Source: CADCWK01 sp965218235
Lineage (GTDB): Bacteria > Chloroflexota > Chloroflexia > Thermomicrobiales > UBA6265
Assembly (NCBI GenBank): GCA_965218235.1
Contig: OZ244596.1
Location: forward strand, 496,001-560,000
Length of the DNA: 64,000 bases
Direction of reading: 5' to 3'
The position numbers were made by a program, and so were the translations under genes. Below the pieces are notes generated by a model, which saw only the letters and a list, made by a program, of their open reading frames with translations, was not told the DNA's origin and ran no database searches. Of the stretch, positions 43,514-51,294 are shown piece after piece. Positions within the stretch are counted from its first letter, which is position 1. Every line of letters begins with the position of its first letter.

Positions 43514-44464
43514 ATGCCGGACTGGCTGATCGCGATCATTCTCGGCATCGTCGAGGGCGTCACCGAGTTCATCCCCGTCTCCTCCACCGGCCACCTCATC
43601 GTGGCCGGCGACCTGCTGAACTGGGACGGCCCCCTCGCCGACACGTTCGAGGTCGTGATCCAGCTCGGTGCCATCCTCGCGATCGCCGTGGTCTACCGGG
43701 AGCGGTTCCAGTCGTTCCTCACCCTGGACGGCTACATCGGCGGCAACCGGCAGGCTCACCGACCCCGGATCGGCGCGGGAGCCGGGTTCCGCGGCCTGAA
43801 CGGGATCGTCCTGCTGGCCTGCTCGGCCCTTCCGGCCGCGATCCTCGGCTTCATTTTCCTCGACACGATCAAGGAGCACCTGTTCGGCTCGTTCACCGTC
43901 GCGCTTGGCTGGATCGTCGGTGGGATCGCCCTGCTGATCGTCGAGCGTCTACTGCCATCGGCCGATCCGTCCGAAGCGGCACTGACCGCGACCGGTCCGG
44001 GCGGCGAGCCGGTCCGGATGCCAGAGCGGGAACTCCGGGACGGCCGCCGCCGGGCGCTGGCCGCGCCGCGCTACGAGTCGATCGACGACATCACCTGGCG
44101 GGTCGCGCTGCTGATCGGGCTCTGCCAGTGCTTTGCGCTGTGGCCCGGCTTCTCCCGCTCGGCCTCGACGATCGTCGGCGGGATGTTCCTCGGGGTGAGC
44201 CGCCGGGCCGCCGCCGAGTTCTCGTTCTTCGCCGCGATGCCGATCCTGTTCGGCGCCTCGGCCCTCGATCTCTGGTCGTCGCGCGACATCATCACCGGCG
44301 CCGATGTCCCGACCTTCGTGATCGGCCTGGTCGTCTCGTTCATTGCGGCCCTGTTCGCCGTCCGCTGGTTCATCCGGTTCCTCAGTACCCGGACGATGGT
44401 GCCGTTCGGCTGGTACCGGATCGGCGCGGGGATCCTCCTGCTGCTCTGGCTGGCCGTCTCCTGA
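43514..44464 (+). CDS. uppP: Undecaprenyl-diphosphatase
   Basis: 316 residues from ATG at 43514 with aaaggat nine bases upstream. It recycles undecaprenyl diphosphate to the monophosphate used by MraY. Motifs are the active-site E-G-x-T-E-F-x-P-V-S-S-x-G-H-L near the start (GIVEGVTEFIPVSSTGHLI) and PGFSRSASTIVGGMFLGVSR. It is about 45 residues longer than usual because of a hydrophilic insert between helices (ADPSEAALTATGPGGEP to RYESID). There are seven or eight membrane helices. It is bracketed by family A repeats on both sides. Confidence 0.95.
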   Translation: MPDWLIAIILGIVEGVTEFIPVSSTGHLIVAGDLLNWDGPLADTFEVVIQLGAILAIAVVYRERFQSFLTLDGYIGGNRQAHRPRIGAGAGFRGLNGIVLLACSALPAAILGFIFLDTIKEHLFGSFTVALGWIVGGIALLIVERLLPSADPSEAALTATGPGGEPVRMPERELRDGRRRALAAPRYESIDDITWRVALLIGLCQCFALWPGFSRSASTIVGGMFLGVSRRAAAEFSFFAAMPILFGASALDLWSSRDIITGADVPTFVIGLVVSFIAALFAVRWFIRFLSTRTMVPFGWYRIGAGILLLLWLAVS

Positions 44465-44613
44465 GCGCCCGTTTCCGAACCGGACCGGTAGCGACCGGCT
44501 GGAAACGCCCGTGAAGCACGCTGGCTCGACGACGCTGGATTCAGCGATGGTCGTCAGGGGCGACGTCACGAATGCGATGTCTCGGACCAGGTCGCCCAGT
44601 TGGCGACAACGGT

Positions 44614-44648
44614 TATTCAGCCGGTCCCTTCAGGGCCGGTCTGCTGCC
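44614..44648. repeat. Single inverted family A repeat end
   Basis: The reverse complement reads ggcagcagaccggccctgaa and then gggaccggctgaat, matching the family A end at 58202-58242 closely. No partner end is visible within 150 bases. The copies on the other side of uppP (43156-43256) are in opposite orientation. The rest of the 416-base gap to 44880 is a region with T-rich patches (ctattttttcg) and no gene. Confidence 0.75.
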
Positions 44649-44880
44649 GAGACGCGTCGTGTGTGCGACCATCTACTGAATATCCGAGTCTGTGACCACC
44701 ATTCGAGCGGCGTGAAAGGCTGTTCGAGATTGCCGTTTCATAGCCTTTGCGGTAGCCACCGCTATTTTTTCGCTTCAATCGTGACTATAGCGATATTCCG
44801 GGTGTACGCTGATCCATCGGCCGCCGACGGACCACTCGGTCCCTCGCCGCGCAGCCGCACCCGCCCTGGAACGTGCCCCG

Positions 44881-45888
44881 ATGATCTTCCCATTCTCCCG
44901 CTCCGACAACGCTCAACACCGCCGTGACGAGAACACCATCCGCCTCCGGGCAGGGTGGCTCGCCGTCGCCGCGGCCGTCGTCACGATCTCGCTGAAGTTC
45001 ACCGCCTACGGCCTGACCGGGTCGGCCGGTCTGCTCTCGGACGCCGTCGAGTCGCTGGCCAACCTGGTCACCGCCAGCGCCGTCCTGATCAGCATCTGGT
45101 ACGCCAGCCGGCCGGTCGACCGCTCCCACAACTACGGCCACGGCAAGGTCGAGTTCTTCGCCAGCGGGATCGAGGGCATCTTCATCATCCTCGCCGCGAT
45201 CAGCATCGCCTGGATCGGCATCGTCCGGCTCTTCAACCCGCACGAGCTGGAATCGCTCGGGCTCGGCACGCTGATCGCCCTCGCCGCCACGGCCGTCAAC
45301 CTCGTCGTCGGCCGGATGCTGATCCGGGTTGGGCGGGCCCAGCGCTCGCCCGCCCTGACCGCCGACGGCAGGCACATCATGACCGATGTCTGGACGACCG
45401 CCGGCGTCCTCGCCGGGCTCGCGATCGTGGCCTACTCGGGCTGGCTCTGGGTCGACGCCGTGATCGCGCTGGTGCTCGCGGTCAACATCGCGGTCACCGG
45501 CTGGCGGCTGCTCAACGTCGGCATCAACGGCCTGATGGACCGCGCTCTGCCCGTCGAAGATGAGTTGATCGTTCGCAAGGCCGTCGAGGCGGCGCTGCGG
45601 AATGCGCCGGACCAGCGGACGACCTACCATGCCCTCCGGACCAGGGAAGCCGGCAACCGCCGCTTCGTCGACTTCCACCTCCTCGTCCCCGGCCGGATCA
45701 ACGTCGGCGACGCCCACGCGCTCGCCTCGATGCTGGAGCAGGCCGTCCACGACGCGCTGCCGGGCGTCGAGACGACCGTCCACATCGAGCCGCTGGAGGA
45801 TGACGCCTCTTGGCGGGACAGCGACCTGCTGCCGATCGAGCGGGCCGACGCCCACCTGACCGGCACGGGAACCGGCGCCCGGCGCTGA
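44881..45888 (+). CDS. Cation diffusion facilitator (CDF) family metal exporter
   Basis: 335 residues with six membrane helices (from about residue 26 to 195) and a cytoplasmic C-terminal dimerisation domain (FVDFHLLVPGRINVGDAHAL and VHIEPLEDD). It exports divalent metal by proton exchange. In helix 2 the site A motif reads SDAVESLANL, with Glu and Asn where YiiP or ZitB have His/Asp and Asp; helix 5 has the usual H-x3-D in GRHIMTDVWTT. HNYGHGKVEFFA is also typical of this CDF branch. The metal cannot be assigned. It converges on the RidA-like gene, with 27 bases between them. Confidence 0.9.
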   Translation: MIFPFSRSDNAQHRRDENTIRLRAGWLAVAAAVVTISLKFTAYGLTGSAGLLSDAVESLANLVTASAVLISIWYASRPVDRSHNYGHGKVEFFASGIEGIFIILAAISIAWIGIVRLFNPHELESLGLGTLIALAATAVNLVVGRMLIRVGRAQRSPALTADGRHIMTDVWTTAGVLAGLAIVAYSGWLWVDAVIALVLAVNIAVTGWRLLNVGINGLMDRALPVEDELIVRKAVEAALRNAPDQRTTYHALRTREAGNRRFVDFHLLVPGRINVGDAHALASMLEQAVHDALPGVETTVHIEPLEDDASWRDSDLLPIERADAHLTGTGTGARR

Positions 45889-45915
45889 CCTCGTCCAGTG
45901 ACGTGACGTGACGGC

Positions 45916-46395
45916 TCAGGCGAACGCGACCTCGGCCGCGACGACGACGGCGTTGTTGAGCGGCAGGGCCGAGACGCCGATCGCGGTCCGGGCGTGGCGG
46001 CCGCGCTCCAGGCCGTACAGCTCCACGATCAGATCCGAGCAGGCGTTGACGACGACGGTCGTCCGGTCGTAGCCGGGGTCGGCGTTGACGAACCCCTGAA
46101 CCGACAGCCAGGCCGTGACCCGGTCGAGGTCGCCGAGCTCGCGCTGGAGGCTGGCCAGTATGGAAAGGCCCGCTCCCCGCGCCGCCGCGAGGGCGTTCTC
46201 GATCGGCACCTCGCCCGGCACCCGGCCGAACGGCCCGGCCATGCTGCCGTCCTCGAGCTGGGCGGAGTGCCCGGAAACGAAGATCCGGTCGCCGTAGACG
46301 CGGGTCCAGGCGAACGACGCGGGCACATCGGCCGGCATCCGTGGCGCCTCCGGCAGGGCCAGCCCCATCGCCGCGAGCCGTTGCTCGATCTGCAT
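45916..46395 (-). CDS. RidA/YjgF family protein
   Basis: 159 residues from ATG at 46395 with gaggacgtc immediately upstream. Family features are the start IEQRLAAMGLALPEAPRMP, IFVSGHSAQLEDG, the central NALAAARGAGLSILASL, the Val-Arg type VTAWLSVQGFVNADPGYDR and the end ARTAIGVSALPLNNAVVVAAEVAF. This is the longer RidA subgroup of 150-160 residues. Canonical RidA deaminates reactive enamines and imines; the activity of this subgroup is uncertain because Arg105 context differs (RTAIGVSALP keeps the Arg). Confidence 0.9.
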   Translation of the reverse strand: MQIEQRLAAMGLALPEAPRMPADVPASFAWTRVYGDRIFVSGHSAQLEDGSMAGPFGRVPGEVPIENALAAARGAGLSILASLQRELGDLDRVTAWLSVQGFVNADPGYDRTTVVVNACSDLIVELYGLERGRHARTAIGVSALPLNNAVVVAAEVAFA

Positions 46396-46539
46396 GACGT
46401 CCTCGATCCCTTCACGATTGCCCGACCGCTCGGAGCCCCAGCCGAAGCCTGAAGACCTCTTCCGCGATCGCTCCCGCGTCCCGGTCGAATGGGTACGATA
46501 GCGCGACACGAGTCCGAAGACACGAAGGGAGCGTTTGCG

Positions 46540-46902
46540 ATGGTCAGTCACTGGGGAGCGGTCACGATCGATTGCGCGGACCCGGACCGCCTCGCCGCGT
46601 TCTGGGCCGAAGCGCTCGGGTATGTCCATGATCCGGTCGGCGCGGGGTGGGCGCGGCTCCTCCATCCCGAGCGGACCCTGCCGGACCTCGTCTTCCAAGG
46701 GGTCCCGGAGGGAAAGTCCGGCAAGAACCGGCTCCACCTCGACCTGGACGCCGTGGGCGTCACGCGGCTGGAGGAGCAGCGCCGGCTCGAGGGGCTGGGC
46801 GCGAGCCATGTCCGGCTGGTCGACGACGGCGACCCGGAGGATGTCCACGAGATCATGCGGGACCCCGAGGGCAACGAGTTCTGCCTGCTCGGACCGTCAT
46901 AG
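46540..46902 (+). CDS. VOC superfamily (glyoxalase-like) protein
   Basis: 120 residues from ATG at 46540 with ggagcg upstream. The fold signature is WGAVTIDCADPDRLAAFWAEALGY, then NRLHLDLDAVGV and the closing MRDPEGNEFCLL, as in the Glyoxalase_6 subgroup of VOC proteins. His and Glu positions suitable for metal binding are present, but the substrate is unknown. It diverges from the RidA-like gene across 144 bases and converges on the VWA lipoprotein. Confidence 0.88.
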   Translation: MVSHWGAVTIDCADPDRLAAFWAEALGYVHDPVGAGWARLLHPERTLPDLVFQGVPEGKSGKNRLHLDLDAVGVTRLEEQRRLEGLGASHVRLVDDGDPEDVHEIMRDPEGNEFCLLGPS

Positions 46903-46941
46903 ATTCACGAGACATCTGGAAGACCGATACCCGTCTGCTCG

Positions 46942-48585
46942 TCAGTTGCCACCGCGAGCCGTCCGGAGGTCAGCAGTCAGGTCGCTGCCGTTGTCGAAGA
47001 TCTGACCGGCGGCCCGGGCGACGATCTCCTGGACCTGGTCGGGCCACGAGTCGCCGGTCAGGACGGCATGGACAGCGACCTGCTCCCCGATCGGTGAGTC
47101 GTCGAAGGCGTCGTCGACCAGCTTGATCTCGCCCTCGTTGGACTGGCCGTCCGTGACGAGGATGACCGCGCCGAGCCGGTTGCCCAGCCCGGCGTCCTCG
47201 ATCGCCCAGAGTCCGCGGCGGGCCGTGTCGTAGAGGTTCGTACCGCCGCCGGACGTCTGCTCCGCGATCTGACCGCTCAGCCACGCGAAGTCCTGGGCGG
47301 CGTTGCCCCGGACCGTCAGCGGCTGACCCAGCTCCGCGGCGAACGGGATCACGATCGTCGTGTCCTCGGGCATCGGTTGCAGCCACGAGACGGCCGCCTG
47401 CTCCGGCAGCAGCACGGCGTCGAGCGCCGCCTGGAGACCGTCCGCCCCGGCGTCGGCGAGGCTGCCCGAGCGGTCGACGGCGATCACCGTCACGGACGGC
47501 TTGCGCCAGGCGAGACGGTAGCGGGTCATCGCCTCCCGCCACGTCCCAGCGTCGGGCCGTTCGACGGTCCGGTTCCGCCAGGCGTCGCCGATCCCCCACT
47601 CCGCGACATAGATCGCCGGGTCCGGCCGGACTCCAGCCATGACGGATGGGTACCAGCCAGCGTCGCTGATCGCCTGCCGCAGCTCGCTGCCGCCCATCGC
47701 CTGCTGGAGCGCCAGCGTCCGCTCCCGGCGGGTTGGGTCGCCGCCCTCGATCGCGATCAGCGGAGCGTCCAGCACCCCCTGAGCGTCAGCTGGATAGATC
47801 GCCCGGAGCGGCTCCCGACTGGCGCCGACCAGCGCCCGGTTGGCGGCGACCATCTCCGTCTCGGCGTTGATGAGCAGCTCGAAGTCGCCGTAGCGGCGAG
47901 TGACGACGTTCGTCAGCCCGCGGGCCGTCGGGGCCGATCGCGTCACAGCCCGCAGCGTCGGGATGAGCGCGTCGGTCCGCTCGGCCTGGTCGAGGTCGGC
48001 GATGGTGACCGCGCCGTTCATCCCGGCGAAGCCCGCCAGCAGTCCGAGGTAGGCGGCCGTCGCCGAGCCGACATGGGCCGCTCCCGCCATCGCGAAGCGC
48101 CAGGCATCCCCCTCGGCGGTGACGACGTCATGCAGGTCGGCGGCGCCGACGTCATCCCGGTCCAGCCAGCCGGCCCGGTCGGCGACCGACTCCTTCACGG
48201 CCCAGACGACCGGGCTCTGGGCGAAGACCACCGGCTCGCCGAGCGGCCGGGCCGGCGTCGCGAGGTCGATCAGCAGCGACGTGGCGGGCCAGACGAGGTC
48301 GTAGGGGTGGTCTGGGTCGGCGATGATCGCGTACATGGCCGCCTGGCCGCGGTAGTCGGCGACCAGCCGGTAGCCGACCGCCGTCGCCTGCTCCTGCGCC
48401 AGCCGGACGAGCGAACTCACCTCCGGCGCCGCGAGGACGCGCAGACCGGCCTCCGGGACGTCGTCACGGCCCGGCAGCGTGCAGCCGGACAGCAGCGGCA
48501 GCGCCGGCAACCCGACCGCCGCGCCGATCAGTGCCCGACGGCTGTGCCTTCCCCGCGCCGGGTTGTCGTAGGACCCTGTCGCCAT
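46942..48585 (-). CDS. Lipoprotein with substrate-binding and von Willebrand A domains
   Basis: 547 residues. The N-terminus has Arg-Arg, a hydrophobic stretch and the lipobox LLSGC (Cys35), so it is lipid-anchored outside the membrane. Residues from about 45 to 340 resemble a PstS/ModA-like extracellular binding protein (GLRVLAAPEVSSLVRLAQEQ, YDLVWPATSLLID). From about 365 a VWA domain carries a complete MIDAS: DRSGS, the Thr of GGGTNLYD and TDGQS. Such two-domain proteins are seen in several bacterial groups; the ligand and partner are unknown. No transporter gene is adjacent. Confidence 0.85.
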   Translation of the reverse strand: MATGSYDNPARGRHSRRALIGAAVGLPALPLLSGCTLPGRDDVPEAGLRVLAAPEVSSLVRLAQEQATAVGYRLVADYRGQAAMYAIIADPDHPYDLVWPATSLLIDLATPARPLGEPVVFAQSPVVWAVKESVADRAGWLDRDDVGAADLHDVVTAEGDAWRFAMAGAAHVGSATAAYLGLLAGFAGMNGAVTIADLDQAERTDALIPTLRAVTRSAPTARGLTNVVTRRYGDFELLINAETEMVAANRALVGASREPLRAIYPADAQGVLDAPLIAIEGGDPTRRERTLALQQAMGGSELRQAISDAGWYPSVMAGVRPDPAIYVAEWGIGDAWRNRTVERPDAGTWREAMTRYRLAWRKPSVTVIAVDRSGSLADAGADGLQAALDAVLLPEQAAVSWLQPMPEDTTIVIPFAAELGQPLTVRGNAAQDFAWLSGQIAEQTSGGGTNLYDTARRGLWAIEDAGLGNRLGAVILVTDGQSNEGEIKLVDDAFDDSPIGEQVAVHAVLTGDSWPDQVQEIVARAAGQIFDNGSDLTADLRTARGGN

Positions 48586-48756
48586 CTCGTTACCCTGTCC
48601 GAAGCGTCGCCAGAACCGCCCCAGCCACCGAGCACGATCTCACCGCATCCGGGCGACAGCATACGGTACCGCCCGGCAACGCCCAACGGCGATCGACCAT
48701 GCTCGTAGTGCCTGTTTCAGAACCACTCCTCGAACAGCGATCGTTCGATCCGTGGT

Positions 48757-48900
48757 ACCAGCCCGGAAGGGACTGGCTGAACGACATGGGTCGCGAACCA
48801 GACGACACACAGCACACCACCGCTCTCAAGAGGAATCCGGTGGCAGCCATCATCGAATCCAGGATCCTTCAGCCGGCCCCTTCAGGACCGGTTTGCCGCC
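48757..48900. repeat. Family A inverted-end element, copy 2
   Basis: The left end reads cggaagggactggctgaacg (from 48764) with acatgggtcgcg after it; the right end (48866-48900) is its inverse, ccttcagccggccccttcag and then gaccgg. Total length is about 144 bp with a non-repeated centre. It lies in the 585-base gap between the VWA lipoprotein and imuB; the rest of that gap holds the LexA-box promoter and no gene. Confidence 0.7.
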
Positions 48901-49052
48901 GATCCGCACGAGGACCACCCGGATTCCTCATCCACCCGGAACATCCTTGTGACGAACGGTCACCCCGGCCGATCGGGAGCGATGATGAAGCGGCGGACAG
49001 GACGGTCCTTATGTCACCGTCACGGGACCCGGTGTCACAGACGTTCGTACAC

Positions 49053-49081
49053 TTGCAAAGATAGAACATATGTTCTAATCT
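49053..49081 (+). promoter_or_regulatory. LexA-box promoter of the imuB mutasome
   Basis: TTGCAA (49053-49058), a 17-base spacer and TAATCT (49076-49081) form a promoter whose spacer contains agaacatatgttct (49063-49076), a perfect 14-base palindrome matching GAAC-N4-GTTC. LexA here would repress imuB until DNA damage. The layout matches the promoter at 18154-18182. It is about 90 bases upstream of the imuB ATG. Confidence 0.85.
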
Positions 49082-49170
49082 GCTCGTCAGTCAGCTGGTG
49101 CCGTTCCCCCGCACGGCCATCGGACCACGGTGACTGTCCGCGCAGCGCCGTTACCTGATCGGGTCTCACC

Positions 49171-50421
49171 ATGGCACAGCCCACTCCCCTCCTGCCTCTG
49201 ACCCCGGACGGCACTCGCGCGCGGCCCGTCATCGCCTGCGTCCTCATTCCCCACTTCCCGCTCCGCGTCGCGATGCTGGACCAGCCGCGGCTCGACGGGC
49301 TGGCGCTGGTCCTCGGGCCACGCCCCGGCGGCCGGCCGCTCGTCGCCGACACGTCGCCGGAGGCCGCCGAGCGCGGCATCCGGACCGGCATGACGCTGCG
49401 CGAGGCGATGGCGATGGTCCCGGAGGTCGTCGTGATCGATCCCAACCCGGCCCGGGAGACCGACGTCTCCGAGGCGATCCTGGCCGGGCTCGCCGAGTTG
49501 AGCCCCCTGGTCGAGCCGGACCGGCCGGGCCGCTGTTACGTCGACCTGACCGGCTCCGGGCGCCACCTCGGCGTCCCGGCGCGGGCGGCGGAGCTGATCA
49601 TCGCCGCGATCTCGCCGGCGCTCCGGCCGCGGGTCGGCGTCGCGCCGGGCAAGTTCGCGGCCTGGGTGGCGGCCCGCAAGGCGCCGCCCGGTCAGGCCCG
49701 TGTCGTGCCGCCGGACGGCGTCGCGGCCTTCCTCGCCCCGGAGCCCAGCACCGCCCTGCCGGTCGCACCGGAGGTAGGCGACCTGCTGATCCGGCTCGGG
49801 CTGAAGTCGCTCGGCCAGCTGGCCGCCCTCGCACCCGGCGCCGTCGCGGCCCGGTTCGGCCCGGACGGCCAACGGGCGTGGCGGCTGGCCGCCGGGCAAA
49901 GCGACCTCGGCGACACGACCGTTCGACCCCGCCAGCCCGTCCTGACGATCACCGAGCAGGTCGAGCTGCCGGCCCCGTCGACCGGCCGCGAGATGCTGCT
50001 GCTCGGGATCGACGAGGGGATAGCCCGGGCGTTCGGCCGGCCGGGAATGCGGGACCGCCACGTCCGGCAGGTCACGGTCAGCGCCGGGATCGAGGACGGC
50101 CGGTCGTGGGACCGGCTGATGACGCTGAAGGAGCCGACCGGCTACGAGCGGCTCGGGGAGGTCCTGCGGCAGCGGCTGGGCGACCTGGCGCTCCCCGGCG
50201 CGGTCGAGCGGATCACGCTGTCGCTGACCGGGATCATCACCGCCCCGGCCCGGCAGGAGGCGCTGCCCGGCATCCGCCGCCGGCGCCCCCGGCCGCTGGT
50301 CGAGGCCGTCCAGCATCTCCGGCAGCGCTACGGCGCCTCGCCGATCTACCGGATCGCGGAGGTCGAACCATGGTCGCGGATCCCCGAACGCCGTCACGCT
50401 CTGATCAGCTACGAGCCATAG
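49171..50421 (+). CDS. imuB: ImuB-type Y-family polymerase-like protein
   Basis: 416 residues. The fold follows Y-family polymerases: ACVLIPHFPLRVAML at the N-terminus, AAERGIRTGMTLREAMAMVP, CYVDLTGSGRHLG, VGVAPGKFAAWVAA and the helix-hairpin-helix LGLKSLGQLAAL. The acidic active site is degenerate: the first Asp region is IPHF with no acid, and the S-I-D-E motif is YVDLT (Asp125 kept, Glu lost). This is typical of ImuB, which acts as a beta-clamp adaptor for DnaE2 rather than as a polymerase. It follows a LexA-box promoter, and its end overlaps the next small gene by 52 bases. No imuA is present. Confidence 0.85.
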   Translation: MAQPTPLLPLTPDGTRARPVIACVLIPHFPLRVAMLDQPRLDGLALVLGPRPGGRPLVADTSPEAAERGIRTGMTLREAMAMVPEVVVIDPNPARETDVSEAILAGLAELSPLVEPDRPGRCYVDLTGSGRHLGVPARAAELIIAAISPALRPRVGVAPGKFAAWVAARKAPPGQARVVPPDGVAAFLAPEPSTALPVAPEVGDLLIRLGLKSLGQLAALAPGAVAARFGPDGQRAWRLAAGQSDLGDTTVRPRQPVLTITEQVELPAPSTGREMLLLGIDEGIARAFGRPGMRDRHVRQVTVSAGIEDGRSWDRLMTLKEPTGYERLGEVLRQRLGDLALPGAVERITLSLTGIITAPARQEALPGIRRRRPRPLVEAVQHLRQRYGASPIYRIAEVEPWSRIPERRHALISYEP

Positions 50422-50777
50422 GTGGTCCGCAGCCAGCCGGCCCCGGCCCCGGGCCAGCCGCCGGCCAGACCAGGGGTTCCCGTCGCGGCACGTCGTCGCT
50501 CCGGCAGGTCGACGGCCCGGAGCGTCAGCTGCGGCAGCTCAACCTGCCGGAGCCGATCCGGGTCGCGGGGCAACGGCCGGACGGCCACCCGGCGGCGATC
50601 ATCGAGGGGCGCAGCGCCCGGCGGATCGTCGCCGTGACGGACGAGTGGTGGGTGGAGGACGAGTGGTGGCGCGACCCGATCTCGCGGCACTACCTGGAGG
50701 TGCAGCTTGCCGACGGCACGGTCCGGACGATCTACCACGACACGGTCGCCGACCAGTGGCACCGGCAGGCGTACTAA
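50370..50777 (+). CDS. Small DUF6504-like mutasome-associated protein
   Basis: 135 residues from ATG at 50370, preceded by ggaggt; the start lies within the imuB 3' end, so the two are coupled. The first 60 residues are low-complexity and rich in Gly, Pro and Arg. The C-terminal domain has IRVAGQRPDGHPAAI, RRIVAVTDEWWVEDEWWRDP and HYLEVQLADGTVRTIYHD, with Trp at the last turn. This pattern of paired Trp and a small beta-barrel-like domain resembles DUF6504, which I recall next to imuB or dinB genes. Function is unknown; a role in the DnaE2 mutasome is inferred from position. Confidence 0.7.
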   Translation: MVADPRTPSRSDQLRAIGGPQPAGPGPGPAAGQTRGSRRGTSSLRQVDGPERQLRQLNLPEPIRVAGQRPDGHPAAIIEGRSARRIVAVTDEWWVEDEWWRDPISRHYLEVQLADGTVRTIYHDTVADQWHRQAY

Positions 50778-50785
50778 TGAGGTCC

Positions 50786-50847
50786 GTCCCTGAGCCCGGC
50801 TGGTACGCCCGGCCCTCAAGGTAGCGAAACGTGCCGGGCTCAGGGAC
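50786..50847 (+). terminator. Long-loop hairpin between imuB unit and dnaE2
   Basis: A 15-bp perfect stem (50786-50800 with 50833-50847, gtccctgagcccggc and its inverse) encloses a 32-base loop. The same gtccctgagcccg string recurs at 51244-51256 just before dnaE2 with a weaker hairpin. No T-run follows, so this may be an attenuator or a repeat end rather than a simple terminator. Confidence 0.4.
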
Positions 50848-50899
50848 ATCGATCTGGCCACTGGCGGCGCCCGTGACGTAGGGGCGATCCCTTGTGGTC

Positions 50900-50931
50900 G
50901 ACCGGCCGCCGCAGCGGCCTTCGCCGTCAGG
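50900..50931. repeat. Dispersed intergenic repeat, family C copy 2
   Basis: These 32 bases are the exact reverse complement of 10128-10159. It lies in the 517-base gap between the DUF6504-like gene and dnaE2. The palindromic core (ggccgccgcagcggcc) can form a small hairpin. A further gagagatcgtggcgatg flank resembles only loosely the other copy's flank. Confidence 0.75.
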
Positions 50932-50966
50932 AGAGATCGTGGCGATGGGCGAGATCGTGTCGGCGG

Positions 50967-51050
50967 GCAGCCCCCTCCCCAACCCCTCCCCGGCTCGATT
51001 CGTCGCTGCGGCTCCTCATCGCCCGGAGAGGGGCTCATGCTGATCCCGCT
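50967..51050. repeat. Possible divergent family D repeat copy
   Basis: The order ccccctccccaacccctccc, a variable middle, then gcccggagaggggct and ccgctgaagcgctcc recalls the family D copies at 1646 and 24693, but identity is loose. C-rich and G-rich ends could pair. Confidence 0.35.
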
Positions 51051-51294
51051 GAAGCGCTCCGGGACGGCGCTCTTCCTGCTTTCTGCCGGTCCGACAACGG
51101 CTCCCCTCTCCAGGCAGCGAAGCGAGCCGGTGAGCCGAGATCGCCTTCAGGTGATCGAGCACAGCGTAGCGTGACCGGGAGCCGCGAAGGGGTCCGCTCC
51201 ACCACCGTCACACTGCGATAACCATCTGCACTCCTCAACACATCGTCCCTGAGCCCGATCCATTCATGGTCGGGCCTCACCGCCGGGCAGACAG

